Shown here: positions 13,938 to 19,115 of the stretch, piece by piece
How the letters are laid out: the number at the start of each line of letters is the position of its first letter
Position numbering within the stretch: the first letter of the stretch is position 1
Assembly: GCA_964632945.1 (NCBI GenBank)
Contig: CAZWCX010000131.1
Span: 1-19,115 of the forward strand
From: CAZWCX01 sp964632945
GTDB lineage: Bacteria; Planctomycetota; MHYJ01; WSZJ01; CAZWCX01
Direction of reading: 5' to 3'
Length of the DNA: 19,115 nucleotides
Translations under genes and position numbers: made by a program
Notes under the pieces: model-generated
Databases searched by the model: none
Seen by the model: the letters and a program-made list of their open reading frames with translations, nothing else
What the model was told of the DNA's origin: nothing

Positions 13938-15602
13938 ATGCGACTCTCTGGCGCCCTGGTGTTCGGCCTGCTTGCCCTCGGCCTCGCGTCGAACGCAACC
14001 GCGGCCGACGTGGAGACGATCTCCTGCGATACCACCGAGGGGTGGTCGATCCTGGATGGAACGGCCGGCGCAGGACGGCCCGAGTTGTCCGTGGGCGAAC
14101 CCTGGGAAGGGCGCGGATCGGTGCAACTTCGCCATCAGCGGGTCCGTGGAACCGCCTGCGCGTTGATCCACCCCTCCTTCCTGACCGGTCTCCGGCGGTT
14201 GCATCTGCGCGTGCGGGTCGATCGGAACACCCTGCTGTTGCTGTCGGTCACCGATCGGGACGGCGCGCGGTTTCACGCCACGCGACCCGTCGAAGCCGGG
14301 GATTGGCGCCATCTGTCCTTCGCGGCGACGGAGTTTGCGCCGGCGCAGGACTCCCCGGTCAAGAAGCCAAGCCTCGACCCGCAGCGGCTCGCCTTCGGCC
14401 TGGGGATCCTCGATGCGAGCGGGATGCTCGGCGAAACCGGGGCGAACACGTTGCGGGTCGATGCCCTGACGATCGACCGGGAAGACCTGCCCGCGACGGC
14501 GCTCCCGGCGGTGATCGAAGGGCGGGTGGTCGAGGCGGGCGAATCGGGCCGGCATGAGGGAGACGTGACGATCAAGGCGGGGGGCGTGCTGCGACTCACC
14601 GCTCCGCGCTTCGTTCTCGCGGGAAGCCTGCGGCTGGAGGGCGGGACGCTCGAGATCGTCGGGTGTGCGGTCACGTTCGAATCGGCGTTTCCGCATCAGC
14701 GGAAGATCGACCTCGGCGAGGGCGCCCGCGCGATCGTGCGCGACTCCGTGTTCGCGAACCGATTCCTCCCCGCCGTCGACGTCCGGGGCGGCGCGACGTT
14801 CGCGATCGACCGGGGAACGTTCGTGGGCGGCGGGATGTCGACGACCATCCACGACGGCGGTTCGGTGACGGTGCGCGCCGGCACGGGTCCGGGCGAACTC
14901 ATGATCTTCCCGGGTGCGCGGGTCGCGCTGGAGGACGTTACGTTCGCGCTTCTGTGGATCGCCCTGGGCGACAACGCGAAGGGCCGCGTTTCCCTCCCGG
15001 AGCCGAAGCGGATCGAGGACTGGCGGCTGGATCCGGCGCTGCGGATCGACGTGTCGGTGGTTCGGTGCGCCGAATTGATGTGGGGACTGATCTCCATGCC
15101 GGGTTCCGACGTGGTGGTCGAAAACACGCGGTTCCTGGCCGCCGGAATCACCTTGTGGGGGCAGGAGGAGATCACGGGACTCCGCAACGGCGACGGACCG
15201 GCCTCGACCCGACTGGCCCTCGGGGACCGCCGGCTCGAACTCGCCGGATGTACGGTGCGAACCTGGAACGTCTACGCCGCCCCGCGCTCCAAGGTCACGC
15301 TGCGAAACTGTCGGCTCGGGGAGATCTGGTCCATGGGCGACGCCGAGTTGACGCTGATCGACTCCGAATGTGACGGGACGGGCGGATATGTGAAAGCCCA
15401 GGACGACTCCGTCCTGCGCATGACCGGCTGCACGGTCGACGCGGAGGTCATCGCGCGGGAGCGCGCGCGCATGGAACTCACGGGCTGCACCGTGCGGCGA
15501 GACCTGTCCGCCTCGGGGCAGGCGAAGGTGACGTTGAAGCAGACCCGCATCCAGGGGAAAGTGCAGCGGATCGACGGCGGGACGGTGGTCGAGCAGAATT
15601 GA
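13938..15602 (+). CDS. Secreted right-handed beta-helix protein
   Basis: A 554-residue exported protein. Signal peptide at 1-22 (MRLSGALVFGLLALGLASNATA). Residues about 25-185 look like a jelly-roll carbohydrate-binding-type domain (GWSILDG, GSVQLRHQRV, WRHLSFAATEF, NTLRVDALTIDRED). From about 190 on, short parallel-beta repeats dominate: GVLRLTAPRFVLAGSLRLEGGTLEIVGC, then late turns of the type LELAGCTVRTW, VTLRNCRLGEI, LTLIDSECDG, LRMTGCTVDAEV, MELTGCTVRRDL. These match rungs of a pectate-lyase-like beta-helix, with a Cys or Asn recurring at the same place in each turn. GAGGTG lies before the ATG. No catalytic residues for a lyase or hydrolase are recognised, so a binding or surface role is as likely as an enzyme. 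Confidence 0.82.
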   Translation: MRLSGALVFGLLALGLASNATAADVETISCDTTEGWSILDGTAGAGRPELSVGEPWEGRGSVQLRHQRVRGTACALIHPSFLTGLRRLHLRVRVDRNTLLLLSVTDRDGARFHATRPVEAGDWRHLSFAATEFAPAQDSPVKKPSLDPQRLAFGLGILDASGMLGETGANTLRVDALTIDREDLPATALPAVIEGRVVEAGESGRHEGDVTIKAGGVLRLTAPRFVLAGSLRLEGGTLEIVGCAVTFESAFPHQRKIDLGEGARAIVRDSVFANRFLPAVDVRGGATFAIDRGTFVGGGMSTTIHDGGSVTVRAGTGPGELMIFPGARVALEDVTFALLWIALGDNAKGRVSLPEPKRIEDWRLDPALRIDVSVVRCAELMWGLISMPGSDVVVENTRFLAAGITLWGQEEITGLRNGDGPASTRLALGDRRLELAGCTVRTWNVYAAPRSKVTLRNCRLGEIWSMGDAELTLIDSECDGTGGYVKAQDDSVLRMTGCTVDAEVIARERARMELTGCTVRRDLSASGQAKVTLKQTRIQGKVQRIDGGTVVEQN

Positions 15603-15948
15603 GCGCCGCCGCACGCCGGAGATCGTCCTTGACCTCGCTGCGCGCGCTGCGCAGCCTCGCCGGGCGGACCGCCACCGTTCCGATTCATGCCGCCGCCGCA
15701 GGGACGCGAGGCGCGCAGACTGCTCCCGCCTGCCCCCCCGCTGCGGTTCCGCCGATCCCGGTGCGGTCCGCGGGCAACTCGCCGCGCGGCCCGATGCCTG
15801 ACGCTTCGATTGGGGCCGCGCGGGAGCCGTTCGCGGCGGCTACTCGATCCGGCCGGCGCAACACCCCGGTCCCCGGGTGTCCGGCGGGAATCGACCGTCC
15901 ATCCCGGATTCCCGCGGACTCAACCTGGGCGGGGTTGCGGCGTTTCAT
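15603..15948. other. Convergent intergenic region without a supported gene
   Basis: The stretch between the beta-helix gene (plus) and the dehydrogenase gene (minus) is GC-rich with no ribosome site or protein-like sequence. A modest hairpin, ACACCC-N8-GGGTGT (15861-15880), may serve as a 3' end for the dehydrogenase transcript; it has no T-run. Confidence 0.5.
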
Positions 15949-16644
15949 CTACGGATTGGTCGCCCAGAGTTCCACGTCGCGGACCAGCGCGCGCGCGGGC
16001 AAGGAGAGGGCCGCCACGACCGCTGCGGCGACGTCCGGCGCCTGCAGCCGGTGGGGCCGCATCGCCCCCTTTTCCGGCGTCTCCACGGCGCTCGGGCTCA
16101 CGGTAATCACGCGCACTCCATGCGGGCGCGCCTCGTACAAGAGCGCGTGGGTGAACCCGTTCAACCCGTGCTTGCTGGCGGCATAGGCTGCGAGCTCCGC
16201 GTTGCCGCGCTTGCCGGAGGTGGAGGAGACCATCACGATGTCGCCCTCGCGACGGGCGATCATCTGCGGCAGCACCTCCCGGCACATCAGGAAGACCCCG
16301 CGCAGGTTGGTGGACACGACGCGATCCCAGTCTTCCACCGACAGGTCGACGATCCGCCGGTGGGCGAAGGCGGCGGCGTTGTTGACGAGGACATCCACGC
16401 GCCCCAACTCGCGGTCGACGCGCGCAACGCACTCCCGGACCGACGCAGGGTCGGTCAGGTCGAGCGGGACGGCCAGGGCCGCGCGACCGAGCGCGCGAAT
16501 CTCGGCGGCCGTCTTCTCCAGCAGGGCGGTGCGACGCGCCGCCACCGCAATGGCCGCCCCGGCGCGCGCCGCGGCGAGGGCGATCGCCCGGCCGATTCCC
16601 GTTCCGCCGCCGGTGACCAATACGGTGCGATTCTCGAGCCCCAT
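15949..16644 (-). CDS. Short-chain dehydrogenase/reductase (SDR)
   Basis: A 231-residue classical SDR oxidoreductase using NAD(P)H. Seen: cofactor motif TGGGTGIG (11-18), NNAA (88-91), N113 in STNLRG, S140-S141 in MVSSTSG, and the catalytic pair Y154-x3-K158 in AAYAASKHG; VSPSAVETP follows at 182-190. A basic A-A-R-R stretch after the second strand (35-38) hints at NADPH preference. Length is normal to slightly short for the family. The ATG at 16644 has GGGGAGG upstream and lies 20 bases past the protease stop; the frame runs open further upstream but only antisense or out of frame to the protease. Substrate cannot be told. Cotranscription with a secreted protease is odd and may be only positional. 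Confidence 0.9.
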   Translation of the reverse strand: MGLENRTVLVTGGGTGIGRAIALAAARAGAAIAVAARRTALLEKTAAEIRALGRAALAVPLDLTDPASVRECVARVDRELGRVDVLVNNAAAFAHRRIVDLSVEDWDRVVSTNLRGVFLMCREVLPQMIARREGDIVMVSSTSGKRGNAELAAYAASKHGLNGFTHALLYEARPHGVRVITVSPSAVETPEKGAMRPHRLQAPDVAAAVVAALSLPARALVRDVELWATNP

Positions 16645-16664
16645 CTTCGCCTCCCCGCTGCCGG

Positions 16665-18161
16665 CTATTCTTCCATCGCCTTGCGCCAGTCCTCGGGGAT
16701 CAGGGTCACCGGATGGACGTACCCCATCGCCCCGCCGTCCTCGGCCCCCCCGACCACCGCCGTCGGCAGTCCCACGAATTCGCCCTTCTCGGTGTACGAG
16801 CCGCCTCCGCTGTTCCCCGGGAAGATCCCCCCGCCGACCTTGATGACCCGCCCGTGCGGATGCCAGACGAATCCCGCCACTTCGCTGCGGGTCACCGAGA
16901 TCGTCGGCCGCGTCTCGGAGCCGCCCACCGCGGGATAACCGACCTGGGAGAGGAGTTCGCCGATCCGCAACCGCGCGCTCGCGTCGTAGGCGGGCTGCAC
17001 CCCGGGAAACCGGTATCCCGCCGGAAGCGGCTGACCGTACAGCCCGGAGGTGATGCGCAACAACGCCACGTCGCGCACGCGGTCGACCTTCTCCACCTTG
17101 GCCAGGAACATCTCCCGCGACGGCCGCTCGAGATCCAACGTCACGCCGATGGCCACCGGCGTCGGCGTCGGGTCCTTCGTCGCCGGATCGGTGACCACGT
17201 GCCAGTTCGTCAGCACCCAGCCGCCCTCGCCGATCAGCGTGCCCGAGCCGCCGCCGCCCTCGGAGAAGATCTCCACCGAGGCGCGCAGCGCCTTCTGGAT
17301 CGCGGGACTCGCGGCAGACAACTCGGGAAGCGCGGGGATCGCCAGCAGGTCGGCCGCCGGCTCCTCCGACAAGCTCGTGGCCAGCGTGAACGAGACCGGA
17401 TACTCCCCGATCGACTCCTGAAAGATCACCGCGAACACTTCGGATACCCCTTCCACCGGCACGCGGAGCGATTCCCGCCCCCGCGTGGTCAGGGCCTGGT
17501 ACGGCGCCCGATGGGGCTGGCGCGGGACTTTGCCCGGAGCCGCGACCATCTGTAGATCCCCCTGGGTCTCGGCAATGTCGAGGCGGAGCGTCTTCCCCTT
17601 CTCGGGCAGGGTCACCCGCAGAATCGCCGTCCCGGCGTTTTCCCACGACAGCGGATGCGTGACCGACGCCCCGGCGACGACGGTCGCCGCGGCGCTCTCC
17701 GGCACCCAGGCGAGCTCGACGGCGCCGGTCACGACGTCGACCGTCTTCCCCCCCACGATCGGAAAGCCCGCGGTTTCGTACGACACCTCGAGCGTGTACT
17801 CTCCCGGCGCCAGATCCGGCTCCACGTAGCGGCTCGCGATCAGGATCTGGTCGTAGTCGTCGGGGTTGATGATCTGACCGAGCCCGGGATCCTCCCCCTC
17901 CGGAAGCGAGTCACCCGCGTGCAGGCGCAGCTTCACGGCGGCCGTCACCCCGCGCAACCGCACGATCAACCCGGCCGCGTCCGCCGGCAGCCGGAAGGTG
18001 TAGGCCGCGAGCGCGTCGTCCGGAAGCCGGAACTTGAACGGTCGCGACTGGCGGGGCAGCAGCTCCGGCTCCCCCAGGGCGGGATGCGCCGCGCCGGCGA
18101 TCAGCCACAGGACCAGGAAAGCCGGCCTCACCAGCGAGCAATTCCAGGGTCGGTGCAACAC
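16665..18161 (-). CDS. Secreted trypsin-like serine protease
   Basis: A 498-residue exported protease. Signal peptide at about 1-30 (LVRPAFLVLWLIAGAAHPALG). Residues about 35-265 form two beta-rich modules resembling pre-peptidase (PPC-like) domains (AAYTFRLPADAAGLIVRL, LAPGEYTLEVSYET, GEYPVSFTLAT). The trypsin-like domain is at about 285-498 with a complete triad: H321 in VLTNWHVV, D364 in VRDVALLRI, S451 in FPGNSGGG. No PDZ domain is present, unlike HtrA/Deg proteases. The start is unusual: there is no ATG; GTG at 18161 is followed at once by TTG at 18158. GGGAGG stands 4 bases before the GTG but 7 before the TTG, so TTG may be the true start. A promoter lies just upstream. Likely acts outside the cytoplasmic membrane. 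Confidence 0.88.
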   Translation of the reverse strand: MLHRPWNCSLVRPAFLVLWLIAGAAHPALGEPELLPRQSRPFKFRLPDDALAAYTFRLPADAAGLIVRLRGVTAAVKLRLHAGDSLPEGEDPGLGQIINPDDYDQILIASRYVEPDLAPGEYTLEVSYETAGFPIVGGKTVDVVTGAVELAWVPESAAATVVAGASVTHPLSWENAGTAILRVTLPEKGKTLRLDIAETQGDLQMVAAPGKVPRQPHRAPYQALTTRGRESLRVPVEGVSEVFAVIFQESIGEYPVSFTLATSLSEEPAADLLAIPALPELSAASPAIQKALRASVEIFSEGGGGSGTLIGEGGWVLTNWHVVTDPATKDPTPTPVAIGVTLDLERPSREMFLAKVEKVDRVRDVALLRITSGLYGQPLPAGYRFPGVQPAYDASARLRIGELLSQVGYPAVGGSETRPTISVTRSEVAGFVWHPHGRVIKVGGGIFPGNSGGGSYTEKGEFVGLPTAVVGGAEDGGAMGYVHPVTLIPEDWRKAMEE

Positions 18162-18214
18162 GTGACCTCCCAGGCAGGACGAACCGCGATCGACGCACAG
18201 GCGCCGAAGCGGGG

Positions 18215-18243
18215 ACCATAACAGCGCTCCCCGGGCCCGTCAA
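18215..18243 (-). promoter_or_regulatory. Sigma-70-type promoter of the protease-dehydrogenase pair
   Basis: On the minus strand TTGACG (18238-18243) and TATGGT (18215-18220) are separated by 17 bases. The -35 box is one mismatch from consensus, the -10 box two. The predicted start is near 18208, about 47 bases before the protease start. Confidence 0.6.
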
Positions 18244-18368
18244 GCCGGGAAGACGTCCCGGGGACCCCGGTCGTTCCCGCACCCTGCGCGGAGGCGGCGG
18301 GCCGTCCCCACGGTCCGTCCGTCACGGCGGTCGTCCCCGCGGAAATCGCGCGGGCCGCCCGTGCCGAT

Positions 18369-18396
18369 TTGACAAACCGCGGAAACCGGCTATAAT
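18369..18396 (+). promoter_or_regulatory. Consensus sigma-70 promoter of the Pycsar-like effector gene
   Basis: TTGACA (18369-18374) and TATAAT (18391-18396), both exact consensus, with a 16-base spacer. It is the strongest promoter in the window. The predicted start is near 18403, leaving a leader of about 128 bases before the ATG at 18531. Confidence 0.85.
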
Positions 18397-18420
18397 GGAT
18401 ACATCTTTCATGCATTCACC

Positions 18421-18469
18421 GGGCAGGCGCTCCGTCGTGCCGAAGGGTGCGAGCGCCTGCCCTGCTTTT
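18421..18469 (+). promoter_or_regulatory. Leader hairpin, attenuator or small-RNA terminator candidate
   Basis: GGGCAGGCGCTC (18421-18432) and GAGCGCCTGCCC (18451-18462) form a perfect 12-bp stem around an 18-nt loop, followed by TGCTTTT. It begins about 18 bases after the predicted start and ends about 62 bases before the ATG. A strong stem plus a short T-run suggests premature termination, giving either attenuation of the downstream gene or a short RNA of about 65 bases. The T-run is short, so termination is not assured. Confidence 0.5.
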
Positions 18470-18530
18470 CGGTGTGTCGGACCGGCGGGTGGAACCGAAT
18501 CCGAGGGTGGACGAGTGCGCGGAGGGCGGC

Positions 18531-19067
18531 ATGTATCTCGAGAAGCACGCCAAGGAACGCTTGGAACTGGGGGACCGGTTGTCGGTCGGATTCCAGCTCC
18601 TGGGGACCAGCCAGGGGATGGTGCAATTCGCCGACTCCAAAGCGGGAGGGCTCCTGCTGATCGTCTCGGTGCTGCTCACGGGCTTGGTGCCGGCGCTCGT
18701 GCAGGCGGGCGGGACGGTCCCGAGCGGGGCGCGCTGGCTCCTCTGGGCGGCCTTCGGGGCGTGCGCGATCGCGCTGGTGGAGTCGTTCCGGGTGACGATC
18801 TCGCGGCGCGATCGGGTCCGCGAGGATCGGGTGAAATCGCTCGTCTATTTCGCCCACGTGGCGCGCTATCGAAACTCCGCGAGTTACCTGGAGGCGTTCC
18901 GGGAGAGCGAAGGGGAACGCGTGCTCGAATCCCTGCTCGAGTCGAATTACGAACTCGCCGGGATCGCGCAGACGAAATTCGCCGCGGTCCAGCGCGCGGA
19001 GCGGGCGACGCTGGGCGCGGCGCTGTTGTGCGGGCTGTGGCTGTTGGCGGCGTCGCTGGGGGCCTAG
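18531..19067 (+). CDS. Pycsar effector-like small membrane protein (DUF5706-type)
   Basis: A 178-residue protein with three hydrophobic helices at about 39-58, 68-86 and 159-176. Its layout fits the Pycsar effector family (DUF5706, PycTM): an amphipathic N-terminus, QFADSKAGGLLLIVSVLL (32-49) with the family's DxKA signature, then a soluble helical part with LVYFAHVARYRNSASYLEAF and SNYELAGIAQTKFAAVQRAE (139-158), and a last helix. In Pycsar systems a uridylate or cytidylate cyclase makes cCMP or cUMP on phage infection and the effector then damages the inner membrane. No cyclase is in the window; only 48 bases follow the gene. GGAGGG stands before the ATG, and a longer in-frame start at 18447 lies within the leader hairpin and is rejected. 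Assignment is by pattern memory, not a search. Confidence 0.7.
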   Translation: MYLEKHAKERLELGDRLSVGFQLLGTSQGMVQFADSKAGGLLLIVSVLLTGLVPALVQAGGTVPSGARWLLWAAFGACAIALVESFRVTISRRDRVREDRVKSLVYFAHVARYRNSASYLEAFRESEGERVLESLLESNYELAGIAQTKFAAVQRAERATLGAALLCGLWLLAASLGA

Positions 19068-19074
19068 TGGGGCT

Positions 19075-19110
19075 TCAACCTTGATTTCCCAGGTTGGTCC
19101 GGTCGCTTTT
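19075..19110 (+). terminator. Weak terminator-like hairpin after the effector gene
   Basis: CAACCT (19075-19080 plus T19081) pairs with AGGTTG (19091-19096) across about 9 bases; TTTT follows at 19107-19110 but 10 bases away. A weak candidate at the window's edge. Confidence 0.25.
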
Positions 19111-19115
19111 CGCGC

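Larger units (their letters stand above)
18162..18530. other. Divergent intergenic region: two promoters and a leader hairpin
   Basis: Between the protease (minus) and the small membrane protein (plus). It holds the protease promoter (18215-18243), the effector promoter (18369-18396) and a 12-bp hairpin in the effector leader (18421-18469). The part at about 18245-18365 is GC-rich and shows nothing recognisable. Confidence 0.7.

Noticed and set aside
13725..15614. 629-residue minus-strand frame antisense to the beta-helix gene
   Set aside because: His/Arg/Pro-rich shadow translation; the plus strand has a signal peptide, ribosome site and beta-helix repeats.
15685..15948. 87-residue minus-strand ORF starting right after the dehydrogenase stop (TAG-ATG)
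   Set aside because: The abutting ATG is suggestive of coupling, but the product is low-complexity Ala/Gly/Pro with no domain and no ribosome site of its own beyond the dehydrogenase end.
1..19115. CRISPR arrays, tRNA or rRNA genes, transposases, att sites
   Set aside because: Looked for on both strands by eye; no regular repeat-spacer pattern, cloverleaf or mobile-element gene was found.

Overview
The window is GC-rich throughout and densely coded on both strands. It holds 12 well-supported protein genes, no tRNA or rRNA, no CRISPR array and no recognisable transposase or integrase. The gene content points to a Planctomycetota-like bacterium (a large Ser/Thr kinase with a C-terminal TPR array and a closing 'DPDLGPLRRDPRF' motif, secreted beta-helix and protease proteins, a membrane protein of a type I associate with planctomycetes). 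Myxococcota or Acidobacteriota remain possible. The assignment is inference from gene types only.

Region 1 (194-4970, minus strand) is one apparent operon: PP2C-type phosphatase, a kinase carrying a zinc-ribbon and a long beta-rich tail, a nicotinamidase/isochorismatase-type hydrolase, and a VWA-domain protein. Phosphatase, kinase and VWA protein together match the phosphosignalling triad (TerY-P type) known from Ter-associated stress systems; the hydrolase is an unusual insertion. The operon is fed by a near-consensus promoter (TTGACT-N17-TATACT) overlaid by two 21-bp operator-like sites of the form TTCGTGT-N7-ACAC, in the only AT-rich island of this region.

Region 2 (5132-6268, plus) is a divergent multi-pass membrane protein with its own good promoter. 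Region 3 (6343-13194, minus) reads class III aminotransferase, then a 1428-residue kinase-TPR protein, then a secreted thioredoxin-fold protein. The last is interrupted by an in-frame TGA exactly where the first Cys of the thioredoxin active site belongs. A 6-bp hairpin with a 6-nt loop follows at the right distance to be a bacterial SECIS, so this is most simply a selenoprotein.

Region 4 (13346-15602, plus) encodes a small secreted protein and a secreted beta-helix protein. Region 5 (15949-18243, minus) is a promoter-led pair: a secreted trypsin-like protease and a short-chain dehydrogenase. Region 6 (18369-19067, plus) is a small three-helix membrane protein resembling the Pycsar effector family (DUF5706 / PycTM). 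It has a near-consensus promoter and a leader with a perfect 12-bp hairpin followed by TGCTTTT. No cyclase is visible before the window ends, so its pairing is unknown.

The strongest leads are the candidate selenoprotein, the hydrolase-containing kinase/phosphatase/VWA operon with its operator pair, and the Pycsar-like effector with its leader hairpin.
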